Virus record (IMG/VR): IMGVR_UViG_3300047297_000053
Location: 1 to 29,552 of that record
Origin: a virus
Length of the DNA: 29,552 bases
Reading direction: 5' to 3' (one strand)
Each line of letters opens with the position of its first letter. Position 1 is the first letter of the stretch. Below are positions 21,784-29,036 of this stretch, one piece after another. The notes beneath the pieces are model-generated. The model saw only the letters and a list, made by a program, of their open reading frames with translations. It was not told the DNA's origin and did no database searches. The translations under genes were made by a program, and so were the position numbers.

Positions 21784-23666
21784 TATTTCAACCTCCTTAA
21801 TAATTGTTGTTGCCAAATATGACGGCATTGTGGAACATTGACATCAAGTGTTGGGTTGTGATACCATCCACCTCGTCTTGACCAAACATCAATTCCCGTT
21901 TGTGCTGACATTGCATCAATATCCGCACGGGAATACACACGATTTGATTGAACAATTTGTTTGCAGAAATCACGAGATGTTGGAAGTAAAATTCCGCCCT
22001 TGATTCCTGGTGCGATAGAGTATTTGTAACGAACCACAATTTCGGTTTTCAACTGACTTATTTCATCCAATCCTTTTGTGGTTACTTCAAGACCTTCGTT
22101 GTATCCTTTGATCAACTTGGCATCGTTCAATTTTGCAATGGTATCAACCACGACTTGTGGATCAAGTTTCGTGATGTTTACAATATCGCCAATTTGCAAA
22201 CCTTTGTTTTCCTTCAACACATTCAAGATGGCTGATTCAATCGCATCTGCAAAGTCAAACTTCATTGGCTCAAAGTTTTCCGCTGGTTCACCGTATTGCA
22301 TAAACACCGCCAAATCTCTTTCATCATTCCATCCGAAAGGATTCTCCGATGAGAAAGCAACGGGGGCTGCTCCTGATGGTAAAGAATCACCACCCACGAT
22401 TGGATTGAGTCCAGCCAATTGACGCTTCTCGTTGATGGTCATATTGCTCAATACATTGTTTGCAACCAAAGGTGACAAAGCGTTGATGGCATCGTTCAAT
22501 GATGACTGCACTTTCACATTTGAAAGTGCTGGAAGTCCTAATTCTTGACGAGCTTCTTCGTTTGAAATCAACCCGGCAGTAAATAACGCTTGATAATCCA
22601 ATCCGATTGGTGGTTTATTAATGGTTTCCAAGCGAACTGGAGAGATGAACTCAAACAAATAAGTCAAAGTATCATCAATCTTTTGTTGTCTTGGTTCAAT
22701 GTATGATTGTTGGAACATCTCATACGCTTCAATCATCTCGCTACGACCACCCAATTGACCTTCCACACGCACTCCAAACAACATTGGTGAGTTCACCTTA
22801 TGTGCAACAAATATCTCTTGTTGTACGGTCTTATTCAATAAGTCAAATTGCTTGTCAAAGTCCGATGGTTGCAAGTTGCTGATCACCGATTCTTTTTCTT
22901 GTGGGTCGTTGTATTGGATGATAAGACCACCAGCATTGTCCGTGCCTTGATAATTCTCTTTGAATCGTCTTGCAGTTGAACGAGCTTCTTCAGGTGTTGG
23001 GATTCCCTTGAATAACTGGATATGCGTTTGTGCCGTGAATCCGTTCTTGATTGAGTTCAAATAGTAATTTGAAATCTCGGTGTCAACTTCAATATATTTC
23101 AATGCACCAACATAATCAGGCAAAGGATATTCACCTTGACCAGGTCGGTAGAATTGGCAATAATAAAGCGACTTTGATTCTCGTGTGGTTGCGTTGAATG
23201 GAACATAATGCTTTTGTTCTGCCTTGCGGTCAGTCCAATCCTCGCAATACACATACTCGCCTTCAAGTCCTTTGCGGATATTCTTGAAAGGAATGTGGTA
23301 AATTTCAGCAATTGCCGTCTTTGCTTTGTTCCAAATTATCTCCAACGCATAACCATTGAACAACTCAAGGTCATAGGCAATCTTACCTTTGACTTGGTTA
23401 AGTGTTTCGTAAGCGTTGATACTTTGAATTTTGGCTTCGGCTTTTGCGATGTCAACGGTGTTTTGTCCAATCACCTTTGTCCCAATCCCGGCAACATACG
23501 ATGCTTTGGATGAAACGATGGCATTGTGCTTGGGTGACTTGTTGAATAACTCAATCAGGAAATCGGGATATAAGTTGTCAGCACCAAAAGTCACATATCC
23601 TTTCGCCTTGTTTTCTTTGAAAACTGGAAGGACATTGTCGTGAAAGTTGATTCTTTGGAAGATCAT
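21783..23666 (-). CDS. Portal protein with winged-helix and minor-head-like C-terminal extension
   Basis: 627 residues. The first ~400 are a portal: NVLPVFKENKAKGYVTFGAD, NLYPDFLIELFNKSPKHNAI, a region with VHKVNSPMLFG-like HKVNSPMLFGVR and GLISNEEARQELGLPAL. Portals form the dodecameric DNA gate. After an extra region comes a winged-helix-like segment (477-538, ILNVLKENKGLQIGDIVNIT) and a C-terminal block (539-627) with YSIAPGIKGG, PTSRDFCKQIV, DVWSRRGGWYHNP and PQCRHIWQQQ, which resembles the Cys/His ending of Mu gpF-like minor head proteins. No separate minor head gene is seen, so the function may be built in. Starts 17 bp after the amidase stop. Confidence 0.85.
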   Translation of the reverse strand: MIFQRINFHDNVLPVFKENKAKGYVTFGADNLYPDFLIELFNKSPKHNAIVSSKASYVAGIGTKVIGQNTVDIAKAEAKIQSINAYETLNQVKGKIAYDLELFNGYALEIIWNKAKTAIAEIYHIPFKNIRKGLEGEYVYCEDWTDRKAEQKHYVPFNATTRESKSLYYCQFYRPGQGEYPLPDYVGALKYIEVDTEISNYYLNSIKNGFTAQTHIQLFKGIPTPEEARSTARRFKENYQGTDNAGGLIIQYNDPQEKESVISNLQPSDFDKQFDLLNKTVQQEIFVAHKVNSPMLFGVRVEGQLGGRSEMIEAYEMFQQSYIEPRQQKIDDTLTYLFEFISPVRLETINKPPIGLDYQALFTAGLISNEEARQELGLPALSNVKVQSSLNDAINALSPLVANNVLSNMTINEKRQLAGLNPIVGGDSLPSGAAPVAFSSENPFGWNDERDLAVFMQYGEPAENFEPMKFDFADAIESAILNVLKENKGLQIGDIVNITKLDPQVVVDTIAKLNDAKLIKGYNEGLEVTTKGLDEISQLKTEIVVRYKYSIAPGIKGGILLPTSRDFCKQIVQSNRVYSRADIDAMSAQTGIDVWSRRGGWYHNPTLDVNVPQCRHIWQQQLLRRLK

Positions 23667-23683
23667 TGAAAGTAAATAGCAAC

Positions 23684-24298
23684 TTAAAGTGATTGCAACA
23701 TACTAATCAAATCGGGATGCGGATAAACATCAATTTTATCAGCTCGTACCGAGTTGTGTGTGAACACTCCATTCTTGCCTGACAATGCTCTTTTGGTAAC
23801 TTGCCAAATGTCCTGGTGATATGTTAGGTCAATGCCGTACTTCTCACGCCACAACAACAACAATTCTTTGACTGATGCGATTTGCTCTTTGGTGTAGTTC
23901 TCAAAATAGGTGTATCCCTTGTATGGCTTGTCAAGTTTGCAAACATCTTTGACTTCTTTGCCAACATAATTGATGAACTTGCCGTTCTTCTCAACCAGGT
24001 ATCCCCAATTGCAAATCTCAATACCGATGGATGTCTTGTCAAGTTTGATGAATGGCACTCCTTGAAAGTGCGATGTCTTTAATCCTAAATGATACGCCCA
24101 ATGTTTAGATGAGAATCCTTGCAAGATTTCACCCGTGCGACTTATCGCAACGCACGTTGCGATGTTTGTGACATCAGCATCCCAAAACTTAAATGTTGCA
24201 ACTCCGTCACCACCTCCAGCAGTATGATGCAAGTAGATTTGTGACTTTGGACATTCCTCTTTGTAGTATCCATTGAACGCAACTTGTTTAAGCTTCAT
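23684..24298 (-). CDS. Endolysin, N-acetylmuramoyl-L-alanine amidase (Amidase_2)
   Basis: 204 residues with the T7 lysozyme-like zinc amidase pattern: IYLHHTAGGGDG (H24/H25), HWAYHLGLK (H66, H70), SIGIEICNWG (E94), and TYHQDIWQ with FTHNSVRADKIDVYPHPDL (H181 as second ligand; K188 and D190 at the catalytic Lys and third-ligand positions). It cleaves the amide between MurNAc and the peptide stem for host lysis. No signal peptide, so it needs the membrane proteins just upstream. The gene overlaps the 66-residue membrane ORF by 11 bp. Confidence 0.9.
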   Translation of the reverse strand: MKLKQVAFNGYYKEECPKSQIYLHHTAGGGDGVATFKFWDADVTNIATCVAISRTGEILQGFSSKHWAYHLGLKTSHFQGVPFIKLDKTSIGIEICNWGYLVEKNGKFINYVGKEVKDVCKLDKPYKGYTYFENYTKEQIASVKELLLLWREKYGIDLTYHQDIWQVTKRALSGKNGVFTHNSVRADKIDVYPHPDLISMLQSL

Positions 24299-24488
24299 CC
24301 GTAAAGAAGTTTGTGATCAACTTTCCAACTCCTCCAGCAATGCCGATTGCCAACATCACTTGTGGATGATCAAGATTCAAACTGGCAACAAACAAGGATG
24401 CACCGGCAATGGAATCACCAAGCACTCGAAATCGTTTCGGTGTAGGTTCAAAATAACCTTTTAACCTTGTCCTCTTTTTGCTTTCCAC
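24288..24488 (-). CDS. Small membrane protein, lysis cassette
   Basis: 66 residues from GTG 24488: a basic N-terminus (ESKKRTRLKGYFEPTPKRFR) then two hydrophobic stretches (DSIAGASLFVASLNL and VMLAIGIAGGVGKLITNFF). This resembles small membrane proteins that precede amidase genes in Bacteroidota phages. It is a holin or antiholin candidate. The start lies inside the 38-residue basic ORF (28-bp overlap). Confidence 0.65.
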   Translation of the reverse strand: MESKKRTRLKGYFEPTPKRFRVLGDSIAGASLFVASLNLDHPQVMLAIGIAGGVGKLITNFFTDEA

Positions 24489-24577
24489 GACTTGTGCTTG
24501 TTGATGTGTTTGGTATGTCTGCCAAGTTTATTCTTTGGCTTTGCTCTAAACGTGGTTGTATTAGTTGCCTTTGCCAT
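24461..24577 (-). CDS. Very basic 38-residue protein
   Basis: Opens at ATG 24577: MAKATNTTTFRAKPKNKLGR, then HTKHINKHKSWKAKRGQG. Nearly a third of residues are Lys, Arg or His, with no hydrophobic core. Short basic proteins with this MAK-x-TNTTF-R-x-KPK opening and R-G-Q-G ending occur in Bacteroidota phages and are too short for many gene callers. It could bind nucleic acid; the function is unknown. It overlaps the holin-like gene by 17 bp and the next membrane gene by 28 bp, so it may couple their translation. Confidence 0.6.
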   Translation of the reverse strand: MAKATNTTTFRAKPKNKLGRHTKHINKHKSWKAKRGQG

Positions 24578-24767
24578 CTATCGCATCGATTTTCTTAGCG
24601 TAGTAACGAATCGCAAACAAACCCGACACAATACCAACAAGAGCCAAAATAAGTGCAAACAAAGGTTGCCAAGTGTTTGCAAAATGAAGGACGGCAGAAC
24701 TGCCCGAAATAGCCGTTGCAATACCTGCCGTCGTGTCGTTATCAAAGTGCTTCATCACTCGTTGCAT
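24561..24767 (-). CDS. Putative holin
   Basis: 68 residues from ATG 24767, or 64 from ATG 24755 (MKHFDNDTTAGIATAISGSS), the latter matching better the MxxFDxDTTA opening of holin-like proteins in Bacteroidota phages. Two hydrophobic segments (IATAISGSSAVLHFA; PLFALILALVGIVSGLFAI) are followed by a charged tail (RYYAKKIDAIDGKGN). It would form pores that release the downstream amidase. It overlaps the 46-residue coiled-coil ORF upstream by 14-26 bp. Confidence 0.7.
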   Translation of the reverse strand: MQRVMKHFDNDTTAGIATAISGSSAVLHFANTWQPLFALILALVGIVSGLFAIRYYAKKIDAIDGKGN

Positions 24768-24882
24768 TTGGTTTCAATGTGTTTTCATACGCATTGATAA
24801 GAACCTTAACTTCATCAAGTTGCATCAACAAACTCGCTTCTTGTTGTTTGAGTTGCTCTAATCGTTGTTGCAAATGTTCCAT
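24742..24882 (-). CDS. 46-residue coiled-coil protein
   Basis: ATG 24882 shares a base with the preceding stop (TAATG). It encodes MEHLQQRLEQLKQQEASLLM, then QLDEVKVLINAYENTLKP and a short acidic end: one heptad-repeat helix (Leu at a/d positions), likely oligomeric. It is the gap-filler between the 86-residue structural-type gene and the holin. Function unknown. Confidence 0.6.
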   Translation of the reverse strand: MEHLQQRLEQLKQQEASLLMQLDEVKVLINAYENTLKPNATSDEAL

Positions 24883-25142
24883 TACGCGCTTGGTGCTTCT
24901 TCGGTTGCTTCTTCAACAACGGGAACGGGGCAAATTGTCCAAGTGTAAGTTGCGATGTTAGCATAGTAAGTATCAACGCCTAATACCTCATCGGCACTTG
25001 GGTCATTTACTGCTAACACACCACGCCAAAAACTTGATGCGATTACAACGCCATCTTTTGTTACGTCGGTAGTTTTCCGAACTTCAATCGAGCCGTCAGC
25101 GTTTACATTGAAACCGCTGATGTAAATTATTTCTTCTATCAT
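24882..25142 (-). CDS. Small protein following the tail fibre gene
   Basis: 86 residues: IYISGFNVNADGSIEVRKTT, DVTKDGVVIASSFWRGVLAV, then TYTWTICPVPVVEEATEEAP. The pattern N-x-D-G-x-I-x-V-R...K-D-G-V-x-I recurs in short proteins found just after fibre genes in phages of several phyla. Its role is unknown (fibre-associated or assembly factor by position). ATG 25142 is 18 bp downstream of the fibre stop. Confidence 0.65.
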   Translation of the reverse strand: MIEEIIYISGFNVNADGSIEVRKTTDVTKDGVVIASSFWRGVLAVNDPSADEVLGVDTYYANIATYTWTICPVPVVEEATEEAPSA

Positions 25143-25160
25143 GATTTTTATTTTTTAAGT

Positions 25161-26207
25161 TTATACGCTATAAGTAACTGATACCATTACTGAACTTCCA
25201 TTTTGAAAATCAGCATTTGTTAAATTTGATACAGAACCCAAAATTGTAATTTCTCCCAATAAAATGCTATTTGAACCTGTATTTACAAAACCTTGAAATG
25301 CGTTTGTAAAAGAAACATTATCATATCTCAATATAACTGGAGCAAGTCCTTCAGGAACAGATGCGTTTGTAAATGGTAATCCAGTTATTTCAGCATCACC
25401 CGTAGAACTTCCTTTACTTGACAAAGCCACATATCCACTTGCGGTAACTTGTCTACCAATTTTAGTGTATCTTCCAGTGCGATTTACATAAGTAATACCC
25501 GTAGTTCCACCACCAAAACTAAGCCCCATAGTCCAAGTACCCTCCTCGTAGTCATCAAGGGCGTTGGCTGCTGCGGTGTCGCCGTTGAATGTTAAGCCGT
25601 TTGCAGTAACACGAACACGCTCTACGTTATTGGTTTCAAAAGACATAAAGCCGTTTGTCTTCTGACTGAACGTAGTATCGTTGCCACCTTGAATGATTTG
25701 TAGTCCGTTTGCTGCTCCCGTACCCGTAGTGCTATTTGTAATTTGCAAACGAGTAGTAGTCGTGGAACTATTGATTTGCAAAGAATAGTTAGGCGCACTT
25801 GTGCCGATGCCTACGTTGCCTGCGTTTATTGTCATTCGTGTAGCAGTGGTATCACGAAAGTTAAAAATACCATTAGCAGTACCGCGTTGGTCAAAAAACA
25901 TCTCACACGAACCAGTACCATTAGTTGAGAATCCTACTTGGCTATTATTTCCCGCATTCAAAAGAACCTCGCCACCACCAAAACCCGAAATACTACCGCG
26001 AAATATACTGCCTCCATTTACGTCTAATTTAGCAGCAGGCGTACTCGTGCCTATGCCTACCGCAGTAGTTGACAAAGCAAGAACCGAATCATTGCCTAAT
26101 CCATCGCTTAATACTTTTGCCGTTGCGCTTAACGGTCCGTTATCGCCTACCTTTATCAAGGCATCGTATGTTGTCGAGGGTGTTAACCCAGTTAAAGAAG
26201 TTCCCAT
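25161..26207 (-). CDS. Tail fibre protein with VGIGTSTP repeats
   Basis: 348 residues. Short FN3-like opening (TSLTGLTPSTTYDALIKVGD), then AVGIGTSTPAAKLDVNGG (about 49-66) and NVGIGTSAPNYSLQIN (about 130-145), beta-helix repeats common in tail fibres and adhesins of aquatic Bacteroidota phages. ANALDDYEEGTWTMGLSFGG (about 210-230) leads into a globular end (TYVNRTGRYTKIGRQVTASG). The NALDDYEEGTWTP-type hinge plus RYTKIG domain is a recognised receptor-binding C-terminus. No chaperone gene is evident. Begins 3 nt after the 41-residue ORF. Confidence 0.85.
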   Translation of the reverse strand: MGTSLTGLTPSTTYDALIKVGDNGPLSATAKVLSDGLGNDSVLALSTTAVGIGTSTPAAKLDVNGGSIFRGSISGFGGGEVLLNAGNNSQVGFSTNGTGSCEMFFDQRGTANGIFNFRDTTATRMTINAGNVGIGTSAPNYSLQINSSTTTTRLQITNSTTGTGAANGLQIIQGGNDTTFSQKTNGFMSFETNNVERVRVTANGLTFNGDTAAANALDDYEEGTWTMGLSFGGGTTGITYVNRTGRYTKIGRQVTASGYVALSSKGSSTGDAEITGLPFTNASVPEGLAPVILRYDNVSFTNAFQGFVNTGSNSILLGEITILGSVSNLTNADFQNGSSVMVSVTYSV

Positions 26208-26210
26208 AGT

Positions 26211-26336
26211 TTATAAATTCCAAAATTCGTTAATAGTTTCCCAATTCTCGGTGATTGTCTGCCATTGGCGTGTACTCACCGCATTCAAATACTGACTGCG
26301 ATTGATTCCGATACCGATACCGATTCCCATTCTCAT
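26211..26336 (-). CDS. 41-residue ORF with GIGIGI repeat
   Basis: ATG 26336 encodes MRMGIGIGIGINRSQYLNAV, then STRQWQTITENWETINEFWN and L. It fills the gap between two structural-type genes with 1- and 3-nt spacing, which argues for real translation. The W-x-x-I-T-E-N-W-E-x-I repeat (QWQTITENWETINEFW) is likely a short amphipathic helix that may attach to the fibre. Similar tiny proteins occur before fibre genes in Bacteroidota phages. Confidence 0.6.
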   Translation of the reverse strand: MRMGIGIGIGINRSQYLNAVSTRQWQTITENWETINEFWNL

Positions 26337-26337
26337 T

Positions 26338-26598
26338 TTAGTATCCGATTACAGAACCTGAAGAGATGACGAATCCCGTGATTTTACCTGCGCCACCACC
26401 TGGAAGATATGCACCTTGTTGAAAGGTCACGGAAGTCATTCCACGAGCAGATAGAACATTTGTTCCGTCTACTGAGAAAGATGTGAATACCGTGTTCTCT
26501 TGTACTACCAAAGCGGAGTATCCCACGCCCGTAACGGTTGAAGTAGAGTGGTACTTAAAACCATCTCCACCAGCAATAATGCTTGTTGAATTGCTCAT
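26338..26598 (-). CDS. Small beta-rich structural-type protein
   Basis: 86 residues: STSIIAGGDGFKYHSTSTVT, then FTSFSVDGTNVLSARGM and PGGGAGKITGFVISSGSVIG. Gly/Ser/Thr-rich and beta-type, like small decoration or fibre-tip subunits of phages. It overlaps the upstream gene by 4 bp. A virion role is inferred from composition and its place before the fibre gene. Confidence 0.6.
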   Translation of the reverse strand: MSNSTSIIAGGDGFKYHSTSTVTGVGYSALVVQENTVFTSFSVDGTNVLSARGMTSVTFQQGAYLPGGGAGKITGFVISSGSVIGY

Positions 26599-26924
26599 AT
26601 TGTGTGTATTTTTTCTATTAAAGTTGGAGTGTATTGTGTCACGCTTGATGTTGTTTCTACTTTTAAGATACCGATTTCACAAAGAATTCCACCGCTTGTG
26701 CTTACACTATATTCGTGTTCTCCTTCCAAGAGTGTTCCCGTTGTACCTTCAATAAATTGAAATTTGTTGTATCTCTCAGTTTGAGTTGATACATCGGTCA
26801 AGGTTCTTGTCAATACGGTTTCCGTTTGTCGGTGAGTGAAGGTAAATACATACGATGCTGCACTTGCTTTCTCGGTCAAAGTCAAGTACCAAAACTTGGT
26901 TTGCAGTTTATTAATTACCAACAT
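26595..26924 (-). CDS. Structural-type protein opening the late unit
   Basis: 109 residues: MLVINKLQTKFWYLTLTEKA, VFTFTHRQTETVLTRTLTDV, FQFIEGTTGTLLEGEHEYSV and LKVETTSSVTQYTPTLIEKI. It is a single beta domain of the kind found as small tail or head subunits in Bacteroidota phages (tail-tip or decoration). The ATG lies 5 nt after a -7 box, so the mRNA may be leaderless. ATGA overlap to the next gene. Confidence 0.6.
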   Translation of the reverse strand: MLVINKLQTKFWYLTLTEKASAASYVFTFTHRQTETVLTRTLTDVSTQTERYNKFQFIEGTTGTLLEGEHEYSVSTSGGILCEIGILKVETTSSVTQYTPTLIEKIHTI

Positions 26925-26929
26925 CTATA

Positions 26930-26960
26930 CAAAATAGCGATTCACTTTTTATGTAACAAA
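26930..26960 (-). promoter_or_regulatory. Promoter overlapping the terminator (late unit)
   Basis: Minus strand: TTTG (26960-26957), 20 bp, TATTTTG (26936-26930). The -33 TTTG is made of the last bases of the terminator's T-tract (26958-26963), so one 50-bp segment ends the capsid/tail-tube unit and starts the fibre-lysis-portal unit. The -7 box ends 5 nt before the ATG at 26924. Confidence 0.5.
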
Positions 26961-26982
26961 AAAGGGTGAGCAATGCCCACCC
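26958..26982 (-). terminator. Intrinsic terminator after the tail tube gene
   Basis: Minus-strand RNA GGGUGGGC-AUU-GCUCACCC, an 8-bp stem with one G.U pair, followed by six U (26963-26958). It begins 24 bp after the stop of the tail tube gene and is the clearest terminator in the genome. Confidence 0.8.
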
Positions 26983-27006
26983 CCTCTCTCTATGAATCAA
27001 GCGTAC

Positions 27007-27513
27007 TTAAATTCCTAATGTAGTTGCTACCGATGCTTGAAGCAAGAATGGTGCTTCGGCTTCGATTGCAGATAGAGTTACCTCATATCCAGTAGAATCA
27101 CCCATTGCAGTACCCGTGTTGCTGACCATTGCGGTCACATCACAACCCAAGTCCTTACCAGCCAACCAATACTCATCGTTGTTCGTTTTCACGATTGCAT
27201 AACAACGACCTTGTGCAAGAAGTTTCATCTCGTTGCGTTTGGTTGTTGACAATCTGCGAAGTTTGAACGCAATGTCAGCTTGGTTGAAAGATGTGCCGTT
27301 CTCAATCGAAACATTTGTGGTGTTTGTCAATGATCCGGTTGCTTTCGGTAGCTCGTAAGTGTACACATCGCCACTCACCACAGTTGTTGCAGTTACTACA
27401 CCACTAACAACGGTAAACTTTGATGCAGTCCAACTGATTAGGTGGATGCTTTTGATACCCCCGATTGCTTCTTTGCAATCAAGGGTAAATCCTGATGTTA
27501 ATAAACAAGGCAT
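27007..27513 (-). CDS. Major tail tube protein, probable
   Basis: 168 residues: MPCLLTSGFTLDCKEAIGGI, IKSIHLISW, a beta-rich core with KATGSLTNTTNVSIENGTSF, and TGTAMGDSTGYEVTLSAIEA near the end. The C-D-C opening, GI-x-x-I-x-L and the G-x-x-x-G-D-x-x-G-Y-x-V-T-L ending fit tail tube proteins of Bacteroidota siphophages, which polymerise around the tape measure. It lies 11 bp after the major capsid gene and is last before the terminator, so it shares high expression with capsid, as expected. Not confirmed by a characterised motif. Confidence 0.7.
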   Translation of the reverse strand: MPCLLTSGFTLDCKEAIGGIKSIHLISWTASKFTVVSGVVTATTVVSGDVYTYELPKATGSLTNTTNVSIENGTSFNQADIAFKLRRLSTTKRNEMKLLAQGRCYAIVKTNNDEYWLAGKDLGCDVTAMVSNTGTAMGDSTGYEVTLSAIEAEAPFLLQASVATTLGI

Positions 27514-27524
27514 CCTATATCAGA

Positions 27525-28454
27525 TTAAAGGGTGAAATAAACAACTTCAGATGGGAATGCAACCTGCACACCATACTTGAAAGTCAAACGGAAACGAACT
27601 TCGTCAGAATCTTCAGAGTACCAAAGTTTTGCGATTTCCTCTTCGTTTGCAAGGTCAGTTCCTAAGAAGAAGTTAGACAATGAACCAGCGAACAATTTGT
27701 TTGTTCCGTTCAAACCACCAACGGCGATCAACTTCATATTAGTACCAGGATAAACCATTTCCATTTCACTTGCAGCATCAGCAACATAATGAAACAAATT
27801 GGCGTTCTTCAAGTTTACCAACATCAACTTGTAAGCGTCAACACCCAAGAAACAAACTAAGTCAGTTTTGGTTGCAACGGCAGCAGGGATGTTTGCATAG
27901 ATTTGATCCAAGATGTCATCAATGTTTGCAGCAGTTACGGTTGTGAAAGTTGTTGGAAGAGCGTTTGCCAATGTTGGAGATGCACCTGAAACAATCTTGA
28001 TCAAACCATCGAAACGGCTTAAGTTAGGATTACCACTTGCAGAATCACCCTGCCAAAGAGCAGTTTCCAAAGTTTGTGCAATCACGGCTACCTTCTCGTT
28101 ACCAATCTGCTCCTCGAAAGGAATCATTGTTGGTGAACCGGGCATAATTTGTGTTTGCATCCACTTTGCTTCCAAAGTTTTAGGACACAAAGTTTCTTCA
28201 ACTTTAACTGCACCTACGGTGATGTTACGTTGTGTAAAGGTAGTTGTACCACTTGGATTGTATCCGCAGCCATCGGCTTGAAAGAATACAGTTGAAGCGA
28301 TGATGTTCAAGGCAGCAGATGATTTAACACCTACTTGCACTTGGTTAGCAGCGTACATCGCAGCAGCAGTTTTACCGCTGAACAATGCTTTAACCAACAA
28401 ATCTGTTGATTGTTCGTTGTTGTAATTAACGAGAGATCCGACTGAAAATGCCAT
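27525..28454 (-). CDS. Major capsid protein (HK97-like fold expected)
   Basis: 309 residues: MAFSVGSLVNYNNEQSTDLL, then TVFFQADGCGYNPSGTTTFT, QRNITVGAVKVEETLCPKTL, LEAKWMQTQIMPGSPTMIPF, EEQIGNEKVAVIAQTLETAL, a P-loop-like domain (CFLGVDAYKLMLVNLKNANL) and a C-terminal AGSLSNFFLGTDLANEEEIA. The order N-arm, E-loop, spine helix (IAQTLETALWQG), P-domain and A-domain is that of HK97-like capsid proteins, and position after scaffold fits. It is 10 bp after the scaffold-like gene and 11 bp before the tail tube gene. ATG is in the AAAACTATGG context. Confidence 0.85.
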   Translation of the reverse strand: MAFSVGSLVNYNNEQSTDLLVKALFSGKTAAAMYAANQVQVGVKSSAALNIIASTVFFQADGCGYNPSGTTTFTQRNITVGAVKVEETLCPKTLEAKWMQTQIMPGSPTMIPFEEQIGNEKVAVIAQTLETALWQGDSASGNPNLSRFDGLIKIVSGASPTLANALPTTFTTVTAANIDDILDQIYANIPAAVATKTDLVCFLGVDAYKLMLVNLKNANLFHYVADAASEMEMVYPGTNMKLIAVGGLNGTNKLFAGSLSNFFLGTDLANEEEIAKLWYSEDSDEVRFRLTFKYGVQVAFPSEVVYFTL

Positions 28455-28463
28455 AGTTTTAGT

Positions 28464-28997
28464 TTATTTATTTAGTGAGTTTTTTAATCTTTTGAGTGCT
28501 TCAAACTGATCATTCTTTTTTGAAGACACGGGTACTTTTGTTGGTTCGTCAGAAGGCAAGTCAGCCACTTTCTCGATCAAGTCGATTGCTTTGCTCATTG
28601 CTTCTTTGTGGTTGTTGTTAGATGCAGTCAATGTTGCAACCTTTGCAGTCAATTCAGCGATTGCAGTTTCCATCTTGGCAACTACTTCGTTGAATGCAGA
28701 CACGGTTGCGAATTCTTCGGCTTCAACTTCAATCTCAACTTCAGGTTCAACGATTTCAGTAACCATTCCACCAACGGTTGTTACCAACAATCCACCTTCA
28801 ACTTCGTGAGTTGCGTCAGGTGCTGGAATGTCACCTTCAGCAGTTTGAACGAAGATGGCAGTTCCTACCATCAATTCGCCTTCGTAAGTGATTACAGTTC
28901 CATCAGTCAATGTGGCGGTTGCCATATCAACTTTGATTTCTTCGTCAGAGAATCCGAGCATTGTGCGGATTTCTTTCAATGTTTCTTTTGCGTTCAT
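28464..28997 (-). CDS. Scaffold-like protein
   Basis: 177 residues: N-terminal MNAKETLKEIRTMLGFSDEE, a small beta domain (TDGTVITYEGELMVGTAIFV; EVEGGLLVTTVGGMVTEI), an acidic stretch (VEPEVEIEVEAEE), a coiled coil (NEVVAKMETAIAELTAKVAT, about 100-145) and a basic Lys/Asn-rich end (SSKKNDQFEALKRLKNSLNK). Acidic middle, coiled coil and basic C-terminus is the usual scaffold design; the basic end binds capsid subunits. Placed between protease and major capsid, the protease should digest it. There is no other scaffold candidate. Confidence 0.75.
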   Translation of the reverse strand: MNAKETLKEIRTMLGFSDEEIKVDMATATLTDGTVITYEGELMVGTAIFVQTAEGDIPAPDATHEVEGGLLVTTVGGMVTEIVEPEVEIEVEAEEFATVSAFNEVVAKMETAIAELTAKVATLTASNNNHKEAMSKAIDLIEKVADLPSDEPTKVPVSSKKNDQFEALKRLKNSLNK

Positions 28998-29036
28998 TTG
29001 TATATTAATTAGTTTTTAGTTGTAAGTGTTGCAATT

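Noticed and set aside
21220-21828. Longer start for the connector gene at 21828
   Set aside because: It would run inside the portal frame; ATG 21783 has a strong Shine-Dalgarno sequence and a TAATG junction.
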